Shown: positions 12,701-24,323, counted from the first letter of the stretch. The stretch is DNA of 64,000 nt from Diphasiastrum complanatum (GCA_029204225.1 CM055107.1:19773997-19837996), one strand, 5' to 3'. Numbers and translations are program-made. The notes: a model not told the origin generated them from the letters alone.

Positions 12701-12970
12701 CTTTGCACAAGGTTAGCATGTTCATCTAGCAAGCCATTCAACATAACCTGGACTGTTTCACCATCTTTTATGCTTTTATCAATGCATGCTAGATCATCAC
12801 TTAAGGACTTAACCCTCAAGACAAATGCATGAGCACTTTCACCCTCTCTTTGCCTACTAGAAAATATTTGCCTCCTTAGGGTCAATACCCTAGATGTAGA
12901 CTTTGATTCAAAGAGCTTCTTCAAGGCATTCCATGTCTCACTTGCACTTTGACTTTTACCAGCTTCCTTG
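9741..12970 (-). pseudogene. Copia gag-pol, nearly complete but deleted
   Basis: Minus-strand Ty1/Copia with gag C-terminal half (12544-12970: helical gag with KLFESKSTSRVLTLRRQ), GAG-pre-integrase and integrase (11135-12541: WHKRLGHPN, HCALSKSHR, LVHSDLHSF, LRSDNGGEY, NGVAERKNRT), RT (LLIYVDDIILSG near 10800) and RNase H (SLSSTEAEYKAL near 10190, DIFTKPLEKD near 9920). The integrase DDE residues and the RT YVDD are present. Two lesions silence it. A deletion with frameshift near 11140-11180 removes the N-terminal RT segment, joining HEHEM directly to a DYDETFAPIAK-like segment. The gag N-terminus is cut at about 12970. A related gag with its N-terminus lies at 53160. Confidence 0.9.
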
Positions 12971-13720
<750 letters not shown>

Positions 13721-13721
13721 G

Positions 13722-13734
13722 TGGCATCAGAGCT
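13722..13734 (+). other. Primer-binding-site-like sequence
   Basis: TGGCATCAGAGCT differs by one base from the canonical TGGTATCAGAGC primer-binding site complementary to initiator-methionine tRNA. It follows a segment with LTR-like position. Confidence 0.5.
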
Positions 13735-13849
13735 GATAATTCTACATTCATCGCATCTCACAAAGTGGTATCAGTCCCCCACATGAGACACATATGTCTT
13801 TTGCACATCATTCGAATGAATCCTAGTATGATGATCTCTAGTTCTAAGA

Positions 13850-15695
13850 TCTATCTTTGTGACCCCTTGTAGTCAACACACTTCCGGAAGTCTCCATCTT
13901 TCTTCGCTTCCAGAAGAATAGGAGCATCCCATGGTGACTTACTTGGCTGAATATGACCCATCTTCAAATAATTTTCAATTTGCTTTATAATCTCTATTTC
14001 TTCTTTCTGAGAAAACCTATATGGTTGTCTAGAGATATGGTGACTACCTACAATTAACTCAAATTTCTGGTCTACTGATTTGGATGACGGTATTCCATGA
14101 GGTAATTCTTCTGGAAAGACATCTTTAAATTCAGACAATACCTTATTCTTCTCAATTTGCTCCTGATCTTTGACAATTCATAACTACTTAGATGCATTTC
14201 AGATTAATCCAAAATTGACTTAGCAAATAAAGAATAAGCTTCATACTACGAATCAAAAATTTCCATTGCGTTAGCAAATGAACTCATCCCAGATGGATGT
14301 ACATATTTGTCTCCAAACAATGTAACTATCTCAGTACCCTCCTGAAAAGAGGGAACATGCATATGCTTCTCAAAATCTATCTCAAGATGCTTATTAAATA
14401 ACCACTCGTATCCTAGAATTATATCCGTACATGCTAGATCTAAAACATGGATTTTTTTTTTCTATAATTTTGGATCCAGATTGGAAGCCTTGGAACTTTA
14501 ACATCCCATGTCTCCGACTCCGCACCTGAAGCTAGATATACTCAATATCTATGGTTACTAGATTCAGTTTCCAGGCCAAGTTTTTGCACAAGACCATAGT
14601 TAATGAAATTATGAGTAGATCCACTGTCCACTAAAATACTAACTTCATGTGCTTTAACAATGCCTTTCAAACGAAATAATTCATTTGGCAAGAATGAAGT
14701 AGTACTAAAAGAACAATCACACTCACCATTAACTTTATTAATTTCCAAGTTAATATTTTCTTTACCTGGCATCTTAATGACTTGAACTACGCTTTCTTTC
14801 GTTCTAAGAAAGTTTTCATAACGTGTCCAAGCTTACTACAATGAAAACACACATTTGTTCTTCTAGTCTTTTTCCGGGACAAATGTTTCTTTTGTCTAAA
14901 CTCAGATGTAGCTTGATCCAGTTCGTCAAAATACTTGGATTTTTTTTTACCACGAACTCTTTTCTTCCCTTTCTTCTGGGTGAGTCCAGATGATCCAGAT
15001 GGATTAGCCTGTCATTGCTTTCTAGATGCCACCACTGTGGAATCATACGCTTTCACAACCCATACGGCGTTGTCGAAAGTTTGAAGCACATGACGCTTGC
15101 ACTCATTCCAATAATCTACGAACAGACCTAGGATAAACTGCCACAGTGCCAATTTTGTATCAAATGAGGGAACCTTGTTCCACAAATCTATAAAATCTTG
15201 TAGGTACGAGTCCAAACTCCGAGTACCCATTTTGTAGTTAGCAAATCTTGGTAGAAGTCCGAGTCGTCCACAACCACAAATTACTTTCTGAACACTTCCA
15301 TGAAGTCTCCCCATGTGGTAGGTTTCAGTTGTAGGTCACTCCATCACGACAAAGCTTTCCTTAGGAAGAAAATAACTACACTCTCAATCTTTTTATCTTC
15401 AAGAATTCCACGTAGATTAAAATAAACATTTCACTTGGTTAACCAGTCATCTACAACCTCGGGTGTTTTCTCTTTCTTCTCCCCCAAAAATGGTTTAGGC
15501 TGAAAGCCCAAATTCGGTTTGGATAAATTTTTCACTTGATTCAAAAGTACTTCCATCTGTTGATCCCTTGAAGTGTTCGTGTTGTTTATTTCATTAAGCG
15601 CTTGGCTTAACGACTGACAAATCTATAGATAGGTAGGCATAGGCACCTGACTATCGAGAGCTGCAGCTGCGTTATCATTTGCCATATTGATTTCG
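13850..15695 (-). pseudogene. Ty3/Gypsy gag, protease and RT start, decayed
   Basis: Reading leftwards from MANDNAAAALDSQ (about 15685): gag with LRKALSxW and the DFIDLWNKV segment (15012-15450), a basic linker and a zinc-knuckle remnant (14816-15046), the aspartic protease motif ILVDSGSTHNFI (about 14620-14650), and RT start with FKDVFPEELPHGIP and HIQPSKSPWDAPILLEAKKD (13851-14138). Multiple stops and frame changes break it. RT ends at about 13855, so the catalytic part, RNase H and integrase are absent here. Pieces of a relative with RNase H and integrase lie at 31.5-32.7 kb. Confidence 0.85.
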
Positions 15696-16050
15696 TGAAA
15701 TGTAAAGTTAGCTTAATTAGTCGAGATCCAAATCATCAATTAACAAGTGAAAAAATGTTCAGGACCTTCATAACTGGCCGAAATTACTCAACCAGGTCTT
15801 TCACTTATTTAAGCAAATTTCGTTAAATCAATATCAGACTGATTTAAACAACAACAACTTCTAGGACCGATTTTCAAAATTATTTACGTAAAACTGAGAT
15901 TTTCGAAATCCGTTCGAAATGGACCAACTGTGAAAATCGATTATGAAGATCGATCTATCAGATTCATAGGCAATATCACATATCGAAATCATTTCGAAAC
16001 ATCCTGCATGCAATAAACTTGACATGCACTGAGACTAGAAAGGTTTGAGA
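15696..16050. other. Gypsy leader region, duplicated at 32.8-33.1 kb
   Basis: Non-coding sequence upstream (minus-strand sense) of the Gypsy gag start. It aligns with 32805-33140 with scattered substitutions and small indels, and marks the first part of the duplicated block that also includes the XTH promoter and exon 1. Confidence 0.6.
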
Positions 16051-16054
16051 CTAG

Positions 16055-16320
16055 AAAAGAGACTTTTGGAACTAGAGATATGGGAACTGGCCATATGAAA
16101 ACTAGCCCCACAATCAATCCACCACATATCATCATTCTTGAAAGAAGAGGAAGAAAAATTAGTGAATCCTCTATATCACTCTCTATGGCATCACTCTCTT
16201 TTTCATTAGTGAGGTCCGACTATTTAGCCATTTCTCCATGGAAAGGGCATTCCACTTGAGGCGACCACCAAGGCCCTTCCTGAGGGAACGGTATGGAGGG
16301 CTACCTCCCCCGGCCCCCCT
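16055..16320 (-). pseudogene. Copia protease fragment in the XTH upstream region
   Basis: The minus strand encodes a CPFHGEMAK-like segment, then an acidic linker, then MWWIDSGAS-like residues with the Copia protease DSG motif. The second copy at 33150-33440 preserves the frame better. It shows that the DNA upstream of the XTH is retroelement-derived. Confidence 0.65.
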
Positions 16321-16576
16321 TTAAAACCAAATATTTTCTGAAAATTTAGCTATCTCAATCCCAACTCAGCTCAGCAAGTGACTCGCCAATTAAACGCTCC
16401 GTGGCCCACAATATAAAGCTTGGGCCTTGAGTCGTCCCACAGGAAAGTCGGTGTGTTTTTGGGGCAGAACAGCGACACGCAGCCACTCGAAATTGGAGTC
16501 AGCAACAACTGATATCCCATTACATCACTCACGCATTTTAATTATACTGTAATGTACAATGCACAAACGGATTGAT

Positions 16577-16616
16577 GCTATTGGAGCGGCCTAATTGCTA
16601 TTGGAGCGGCCTAATT
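16577..16616 (+). repeat. 20-bp tandem duplication in the XTH promoter
   Basis: The unit GCTATTGGAGCGGCCTAATT occurs twice in direct succession, ending about 10 bp before the TATA box. The duplicate locus near 33735 has one copy only. Confidence 0.9.
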
Positions 16617-16627
16617 GCTGGACTAAA

Positions 16628-16636
16628 TATAAATAT
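16628..16636 (+). promoter_or_regulatory. TATA box of the XTH gene
   Basis: TATAAATAT lies about 170 bp upstream of the XTH start codon, and it is conserved in the partial duplicate at 33766-33773. The spacing leaves room for a leader of roughly 130 to 140 bases. Confidence 0.6.
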
Positions 16637-16800
16637 CACCCACTCGTTCACACATCAATATTATTGGAGCTATAGCCTATCCTTTCCTCTCCTCATGCAC
16701 TGCTACTTCCACAACGCTATTGGTTATCACTCAGTATCTGGTCCTTCAATCGGGCTGGCCAGAGATAGGAATTACAGCAGTATTAATTGCTTAACCTTGT

Positions 16801-18150
16801 ATGATGGGTTCCCCTCCTATTATCCGTGGATTCAGTTTGAGGGAAGAGTTGCTACTCTCCTGTACCATAATCTCCTTGTTCGTGGCTGTAGTATTTCCGT
16901 TCCTATATGCCAGTAGTGTATTGGCTGTTGATATCAAGGATCAGACGTACATCACGTGGTCTCAAGATCACGTCAAAATGTTAGATGCTGAAAAGGCCAT
17001 TCAGATTACACTTGATTCGGAGTCTGGTAACGTCATAATGTTTTTTTTGGTAGAAGTTCATCATTGCTCAACCAAAAATTCCGCAATAGCTTGAATTCAT
17101 TTGCTAATTAGTGATCCATATGGGCAACGAGCAAAGCATATTGAGTAGCGATTAATGCAGGATCGGGTTTCGCATCCAACCAGAAGTTCCTTCACGGGAG
17201 TATTAGTATGGAGATTAAGCTGATGGCCGGAGATTCTGCAGGAACAGTGACAGCTTACTATGTATGCTGCACTATTTTTTACAAATAGTTCCACATCACT
17301 CTGAACATGACGGTGATAGATTAAGATAGACCATATCATGAGTTTTTTAAAGTCGTCAAATTTCATTTCTCAAGTTCCAATTCTCATCAGATCTAACACA
17401 AAACTAGCGTCATGTGTTGCTATGCTATTCAGCTATCGTCCGGGATAAACGACGAGTTCGATTTTGAGTTCTTAGGCAACATCTCCGGTGAGCCTTATCT
17501 GCTACAGACAAATGTATATTCCAACGGTACTTCTGGTCGTGAGCATCGCGTTAGTTTATGGTTTGATCCAGCAGCAGACTATCATACATATTCTTTTTTG
17601 TGGAACAAGTATCACTCCGTGTACGTATATCTTTTCCACCTTCTAATCATCCCAGTCAAATTTTTCCCCGCGATTTACGTTTGTAAGTATATGTGAATGC
17701 TATTGTTGTGTAGCACATACTGAGTGCTCATGGAAAGGTTCTCTACTTGTTTCCAGGTTTTTTGTAGACTCAACACCGATCAGAACTTTTGCAAACTGTC
17801 AAGCACTCGGAGTTCCGTATACATCTAGGCCCATGCGTCTTTATGCGGCCATATGGAATGGAGAAACTTGGGCAACACGCGGAGGTCGAGATAAGATAGA
17901 TTGGAATCACGCTCCCTTTGTTGCATCATTTCGCAATTTCACGTCTGACGCATGCATTTGGCAGGACCAAGACTCTGACTGTTCTGCATCAACCTCAAAT
18001 GCATGGTGGGAGCAGGAAGCTTACCAAGCGCTTAGCTCCGACCAAGCATCCAAGTTCAATATGGTTCAGAACATTTATACGGTTTATGACTATTGCAAAG
18101 ACTTTAAACGATACCCAACTCTTCCAGCTGAGTGCAATTATCAAGTTTAA
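16801..18150 (+). CDS. XTH: Xyloglucan endotransglucosylase/hydrolase (GH16), four exons
   Basis: XTH enzymes cut xyloglucan in the cell wall and rejoin it to another chain (or to water), loosening or strengthening the wall. Exons join in frame at consensus GT-AG sites: 16801-17026, 17161-17261, 17433-17620 and 17757-18150, giving 302 residues, a normal family length. A hydrophobic segment at about residues 18-40 is a signal peptide. Exon 3 carries the catalytic motif [11 protein letters not shown], with both nucleophile and acid/base glutamates, followed at once by the family's N-glycosylation site NIS. Exon 4 has [26 protein letters not shown] and the C-terminal XET domain with paired cysteines ending AECNYQV. 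Start at 16801 or the adjacent ATG at 16804. It appears intact. The exact XTH subgroup, and whether it favours transferase or hydrolase activity, cannot be told here. Confidence 0.93.
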
Positions 18151-18720
18151 AAAGATCAGCACCTTCACTAGGCTGGCTAATATCTTTATCTTGATGGATG
18201 GCTGAAAACTGAATCATAATTAAAAATGAACTATAGGCTAAGATCTGTAAGCTAGCGTTGCCATTTCTACCTACAGCAACTATTACCTATGTACTAAGGG
18301 TCCTATGGACACATTCGAATGGACTCCTACAAGGTTTAAAATCATCAGTCTCAGCTTGTTTCAGTATAATCTTAACTCTTTGCTGTTGTAATTGCTACTG
18401 GGCATCTTTATTTTCAGATGATCGCTCTGAGCTCATACGGTCTTGAATTATAGCAAATTATAAGCCAGCTTGTTTCAACCTTTTCCCGGCAACATGATAT
18501 ACTCCCGCTCAACGACTTTTCACTTCGTAACATAAGCCTTCTGCGGCCGTCAGATCGTCGGCTTAAGCCTTAGCTAATTCTCTTCAATGGTAGAAATCAC
18601 AGTATCAAGGACAATATACATACAGCCTGCCAAGAGTAAATCGCCCAACAATATCCACCACGCTTTCTACTATTTTTATCAAATCAGAGATCACTGCAGA
18701 GAAAAAAAAAATAACAGACT
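18151..18720 (+). other. XTH 3-prime flank, duplicated in inverse at 35.95-36.44 kb
   Basis: No gene was seen. The whole stretch aligns in reverse with 35945-36440, including the block around 18480-18700. It is therefore part of the duplicated XTH locus and not of the foldback element next to it. Confidence 0.75.
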
Positions 18721-18724
18721 GAAT

Positions 18725-20800
18725 CGATTTTGTTTAGAAGAAAAGGCTCCAGCGCACAAGCTTTAATGCCTGTGCGCACGCCCTTTTGGTGGCTTGACCG
18801 GCTGCACCTCGGGCGGCCTGTCCTGAGTTCCCTCCCTTTCCGGCGGTGCTTTTCAGGCAGGCAGCACACCGTCGGCTCTCGAGGTCCAGTGGCCAGCCTC
18901 CCTTTGGTCCTTCATTTTTTTAATTTACCATCATGTCAGCATGACATCATGATTTAAAACGTGGTTTTGATTCGTGTATCAAATCCAACGCAATAAATAA
19001 TAGAATTTTCATCCCTTTTTGTTTTCTAAGTTGCAATAAAACTTATTTTAGTTTTTGACCTTTTTGCGCAAAGAGTTAACTTGTTCTATTCAACTCGAAA
19101 TTCAACAAATACAAACATAAAGTGGCTAGCACAATGTGATGAACACCATTAAAGAGCTTTCATAATCAATTTTTGTGCTCAAAATTATAATAAAAAAATT
19201 TCCCAATGACGTTTTCGATAACTAGATTTTACCGTTTTGGACACCATTAAAGTTGCAATAAAACCAAATAAAAATTTATGAAACCACATTTTCTCTATTC
19301 ACACCCATTCACTCATCTGCTACATTATGATCTCTAGCTTCCAATCGAGCTATATGGGATTTTGATTTACATTCCTCAAGTTTTCATCCAAACACTTCAA
19401 GCTTTTCCAATTCTTGTCTATAGGTCGCAAATCCATCTCTTTTCATTAATTTTGATGCTATTATCAGTATTTTAAACTACTTTATAATATAGCAATACAA
19501 ATTAAAACTTTACGTTATTGTTTGTCTTATTTTGCTTCCAATCTTCTTTTCTCTTTTTTACTTTATGTTTGAAAATGCATACCTTCAATTGAAAGAAGCG
19601 CATTGCAAATTTCGCATTTTGCTTTTCAATTGTAAAGGCCAATTTTTTGAGTCTTCATCATGTGCTTTTGATTTAATTCAATTCATGTTGTCATCTATGA
19701 AATAAAAATGAATGATTGCATTGAAAAAACAAAGAGAAAAAATTAGAGTCTTCAATAAAACACCACTGGAGATTTCACAAATGTGTGTTGAATGGTAAAA
19801 AATAACAATTAATCTAGTGAAATGAATGAAGTGTGGGTCCACTTACGGAAGATCGATTTTATATTATGAGCACTTGCACAAGAGCATACACTAGTAGTAA
19901 CTAATGATATATCTATGTATGCCATAAGCGATGGCTATTTATGGTAGCATACATATGAAAATGAATCAAGGAAGACATGGTATGTTTGTAATGCATGTGT
20001 CCCAAAATAAATGCAAAATTACATATATTGTATTCCAATCATCTGATTATATACGAAGAATATTATACTACAAAATTTAGCTTTGGTTGATGTTTCCATT
20101 GAATCAGAAAGACATTACAAATTGTTCTCATAGGGCTAGATCATAAAGAGATCATTATTTGATAATGCCATTGCTTGTGATTTAACTTTAATGGTGTTCA
20201 TCACATTGTCTTGGCCACTTTCTGTTTGCATTTTGTTGAATTCAAAGTTGAATAGAACAAGTTATACGACAAAAAGGGATGGGAGATTTAAAATTTCTTA
20301 CATTGGATGTATACACAATTTCAAATCCATGTTTAAAACAATGATGTCATGCTGACATCATGGTTTTTTAAAAAACTTTAAAAAAAGAGAGAATTATTAA
20401 GAAAAGGGACAAAAGGCAAATTGGCCGCTGGACCACGGGAGCCGAGAGGCTCCAGCAGCCAGCGGTGCGCCCACGCTGCCTGCCTAAAAAGCACCATCAG
20501 AGGGGGAGGGAACTCAGGCCCAGGGGTGTAGCCGGTGCTGCCTGAAACGGACCTTCGGCTTTATGTCTTCATGGCTATTGCAACAAGAGGGTACAAGCGC
20601 ATGCACATAGGCATTGAAGCTTGTGTGCATTCTATCTTGAGGCGGCACGATACTACAACTTATGCTAGTAAACAATATTTCACACATAATTCTGAACTAA
20701 TTAAGGGAACGACAACTCTGCTTGTCTGGACTTTAGCCCATGATCTTTACTTTTGTTTTGTTTTTATTGATCAGGACCAGGCTTGGCATTTGCAAGCTAC
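18725..20800. mobile_element. Foldback element, copy 1 (long inverted arms)
   Basis: The left arm (about 18735-19250) reappears reversed as the right arm (about 20130-20800). Shared marks are a GC-rich outer block around 18800-18900 against 20420-20540, the block ATGATGTCAGCATGACATCAT around 18930-18955 against 20340-20360, and a block reading TTGTTCTATTCAACTCGAAA at 19081. The roughly 900-bp middle is AT-rich with no protein. No transposase is present, so it would be non-autonomous. A second copy sits next to the inverted XTH fragment at 34.6-35.9 kb. Family unknown. Confidence 0.7.
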
Positions 20801-20937
20801 AATGCATATATTCATTGATCAGGAGTCAGCACCCTCGTTCATGATATACTGATACTTTAATTATGTCAACTTTTGTGCATGAGTCTCCATTACTCACTAC
20901 GATCTTGCATTATATACATCCTACACTCGAGTTGTGG

Positions 20938-21052
20938 CTTTTTCCATCAGTAATGGATTATGGACTACATAATGAGTGTTTAGAGGCCCATTCCTCCAAT
21001 GGGCCTCTAATCACTCATTTTGAAGTCCATAGTCCATTAGTGATGGAAAAGG
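20938..21052. repeat. Short near-perfect hairpin
   Basis: Two arms of about 52 bp (TTTTCCATCAGTAATGGATT through AGGCCCAT, and its reverse) are separated by about 6 to 8 bases (TCCTCC region). Mismatches are few. Likely a MITE-like relic; a small-RNA hairpin is possible but nothing else supports it. Confidence 0.75.
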
Positions 21053-21129
21053 TCAAATTGAGTGCACCTTAAATATAATGACCTCATATGATGAAGATAA
21101 TTGAAGTGAAATGACATATATCCATTACC

Positions 21130-21305
21130 CTACAATATGTGTATCACTTAATTATGAAATTGTTTTACATAATTTTCAAGTCTTCTCAATGATTTCATCT
21201 GTGAGAGCTATGTGTTTGATTATCCTACAATATGTGTATCACTTAAACATGAAATTCTTTGACATAATTTTCAAGTTTCTTCAATGATTTCATCTGTGAG
21301 TATTA
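21130..21305 (+). repeat. Direct repeat, two units of about 95 bp
   Basis: The unit CCTACAATATGTGTATCACT ... AATGATTTCATCTGTGAG occurs at about 21129-21212 and again at about 21225-21300 with a few substitutions. It is non-coding. Confidence 0.8.
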
Positions 21306-21779
21306 ATGATTGCCAAGTGAAGATTTTCAAGAATCTTGTCACATATAAACCAAAAGGACACCTGTCATTAGAGGAGTTCTCAATATAAAAAGACCCTCTA
21401 AGGAATGCCATGTAGGATATAGAAAAATATCAAAATATAAAAGACAATATTGTTTTTTTGCTTGCCCCCACCACTCCCGAGGCCTCCCCAACTCCCAATG
21501 ATCTAACCACAGTGTCTATAGTCATAGTGAAGAACTGTAAACAGTTCGTAGTATAACTTGACTAAATTCAAAAATATTCCCTCCATTGGTTACGAAAAGG
21601 GCAATATTTTCACTGGATCTAGAATATGACCACCATCCCCAAATTCGAATAAGGAAAAATAGCAAAATGTTTACATATGCATTCCTTCCACAAGAATGGA
21701 AATATTGGTGCCATCTCCAATTATGAATACCATTATCACATTGGAATGGAAATATGAGCGCCAACTACCTATTGGAATG

Positions 21780-22560
21780 AAAAAATGAGCAGCATTTCCA
21801 AATTTGAATCAAGCATACAAGCATGGAGATTGGATTGATCATACAAAGTATATAAAGATGAGTATTTTGTTTTGCTTCATAGAATCTGGTCATAGTACTT
21901 TGATGCAACTGATTACCCTATTGTTTTTTTTTTTATGATGACTTTGTATCATCTACATGTGGATATCCCTATTGATTTGGCACCTTTGCAGAGAAGAGGA
22001 GACAAAGGAATTCAAATATCTGCTGAGGATCGTTCTCGTTACAGGGCAGAAGGAAAAAAAAAACTTGGATTTGTGGATGGATGGAATATTATGATCCACA
22101 AGATCCAAGCACTTTGACACATCCCACATTCTCCTCAATAACTCATTTAGTTACATGGATATGCAATGGGCATACTGGATTACTAGGATATTGTGAAAGA
22201 TTGCAGAACCATGGAAAACAACTTTATATGAATAAAGTTCGCTTTCTAGAAGGTGAGTTAATTCGGATATCCTCTTATTGTCAGAATAGAGATTGTCATC
22301 TCCAGAAGACGCTAGAAGAAAATGAACAACTTAAAAAAAAATAATGAATCATTACAGAAGATAACAATCAATATCAAATCAGAACTAGAGCAAATGCAAT
22401 CAATCTTACAATCTATTCGTATTGAAAACTTACAATTATTGAAGGATGTGGAATTGGCAAAGAAGAAGGCTGAAAGTAAGAAGCAAAAGCGACAAAGTTG
22501 CAAGGATATTCAAACGCTTTCAAAAGGAGGTTATCGAAATAGAAGGATCCATTCATTTAA
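21780..22560 (+). CDS. Coiled-coil protein gene of a mobile module (copy A)
   Basis: After a leader that is repeated at 40396-40600, frames at 22081-22344 and 22322-22564 together encode a heptad-rich coiled coil (LEGELIRISSYC, then LQKTLEENEQLKK and NESLQKITINIKSELEQM, then a Lys-rich tail). The frame changes inside an A-run at about 22331-22339, so either the run slipped or this copy is mildly broken. A donor-like GTAAGC at 22561 and an acceptor-like TTAG before 22665 suggest an intron leading toward the next gene. No known family is recognised. The analogous position at 44.5 kb also holds a coiled-coil gene, which suggests a shared module. Likely role: protein-protein contacts within a transposon-encoded complex (inference). 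Confidence 0.5.
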
Positions 22561-22702
22561 GTAAGCATATTCTGATTTTTGTAAGTTTTTCAATGACATT
22601 TGGATTTAATTTCAGCTATGGTGATATTTAGTTAACTATCTGTTTTTTTGCAAATCTGCATTAGTAGCTCCTCAGAATATTAAAGACAATGCTTCACTAG
22701 GA

Positions 22703-23527
22703 ATGTCATTGGGCACAATATTGACAGGCAAATCCACTGAGCGTATCATGATGAACAATAGGAGTTCAAATGTAAAGTGTAAAATAACAGAGTCTTTGAT
22801 GGTGGACACTCAATTTTTTTTAGATAAGACTATAGTTCAGGGTGCTTGTGATTTTGCAGGTATTAGCAAGGAAGCATATGCAACAATATTTAAACTAATT
22901 AGAGAAGCTTTTAAGCAAGTTCAAATTAGAAAAGTCCCAATCCCTAGGACATATCACTTGAAGAAAGAGAGGGATACATTAAACATAGGTATGCATAAGA
23001 TCACTGGAACTCCATTTCATATTGAGGAGGTGTATGAAACTGATGAAAGATCGATATTCTATAATTCATCAAACAACTTATTTGTTGATCTAAATTACTT
23101 GTTGAGATACATCGTCAAATTCTATGATATAACCTATGAAAAGGTGAATGGCAAAATAATCATAATACTTAAGTTAGATGAGTCAGAAATTGTGAAAGGG
23201 CAGAAGATGGAGAGGGTTAGTATAACTCTCATGAATGGTGCACTATCACAAACAGAGGACCAAGAATATTTCAGATTCAGTGTCCAGTCAGAAAATGATA
23301 TATCGTGGTTGGCAGCGTTTCAAGTAACTAGCCTCATTATTACATTACATTCATTGACTAGTAGTAATTCTTTGTTAACTAAGTCTGATTAATTCTTTGG
23401 ACAGGTGCTGAAGGAGAGTCATGATATATTATCATGGATATTCTCAAGGACATCATATCCTAGAATCATCAAGGACCATATGGCTGAGGACTTCTCAATG
23501 TTCCAGGAGTTGGAGACTTCAATGTTG
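22703..23527 (+). CDS. Unrecognised conserved protein of a mobile module (copy A)
   Basis: An open frame of 207 codons from 22703 joins across an 81-bp GT-AG intron (23324-23404, phase 0) to 40 further codons, giving about 247 residues from the first Met. The intron is supported by copy B at 48.43-48.68 kb, where the same protein reads through without it: LAAFQ then VLKESHDILSWIF in A corresponds to IAAFEVHKNSHAVLK in B. The conserved core is EIVKxxKxExVxIxLMN ... FSVQSxNxIxWxAAF. I recognise no family and no catalytic motif. An upstream exon may add an N-terminus linked to the coiled coil. Intact as read. Function unknown; recurrence beside a Mutator-like transposase at the B locus suggests a transposon accessory protein. 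Confidence 0.6.
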
Positions 23528-23739
23528 AATGGCACTTAGCAGGTGATTTAAAAACAACTCTAAAGATCGTGCAAAAGAGGGATATGTACGGCAGTTAGAA
23601 ACTGAATATTGCACTTGTGCACAAGTACGGATCGTTGAATAAATTGGACAACAAAGCGCAGGCACAAGAGCGATATGTTGTGAATTTCAAGAAAGAAAAA
23701 GTAAAAAATTAATTTGGTTTCATGCCTTTTATACTGAAT

Positions 23740-23985
23740 TTTCACACGTGTGGTCAACGGTCAATGGACATGCATTTACTTCCGATTGGATTGTAGGCAC
23801 TGGCACGTGTGAAGTGACACCTGGACACGTGTGAAATGACACCAGGACACATGTCTCGTGTTTTTTCGTCAGTTCGACAACACGTGTCGATCTCGCATTT
23901 GGCCGTACAAATCCCACACGTGTGAAATAACAACCTGACATGTGTTGCTCTCGCATTTGGCCATACAAATCTCACACATGCGATA
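23740..23985. promoter_or_regulatory. Cluster of five CACGTG motifs with internal direct repeat
   Basis: Palindromic CACGTG (plant G-box core) occurs at 23745, 23804, 23826, 23881 and 23917, mostly as ACACGTGTG. A direct repeat of about 60 bp (CTCGCATTTGGCCGTACAAA at about 23891 and again near 23951) carries one perfect site and one degraded site (CACATG). Such motifs bind bZIP and bHLH factors. The block lies about 340 bp upstream of the H3-like reading frame. Promoter role is inferred. Confidence 0.4.
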
Positions 23986-24323
23986 GGACGTTCTTTCGCA
24001 TGTGCAAACCGCGATATAAAATCACAAACTCCAATGAATTTTTTTCACTTTTTTTTCGCTCCGCATATCGCACTTGTGCGTCTCCTTCGCAATCGATATT
24101 CTGCCTACTGCCTTCCATGAGCACAAATCTGATATTTCTGCCTACGTGTCTCCTCATATCGGACTTATGTGCCTCTCTTCTATACTAATCAATCTCTCTG
24201 ATATTTCGCTCACACATGTCCAATATACCGTACATTCTTTCCGTACATATCGGTCCTCTGCGAGGGCTTCATAATCCTTCCCTGCTTATCTTAGTCGTCA
24301 TACACAAGTGCGATATCCCCTAG

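Noticed and set aside
17918-18205. Second frame across XTH exon 4
   Set aside because: Overlaps the true XTH frame, which carries all family motifs; this is a shadow.
20535-20852. ORF whose translation resembles the minus-strand ORF at 34633-34917
   Set aside because: Similarity follows from the shared foldback-arm DNA; no domain and no conservation beyond the nucleotide match.
23729-23975. Cys/His-rich minus-strand ORFs across the CACGTG cluster
   Set aside because: The Cys and His residues come from repeated CACGTGTG and ACATGTG DNA, not from a zinc-finger pattern with regular spacing.
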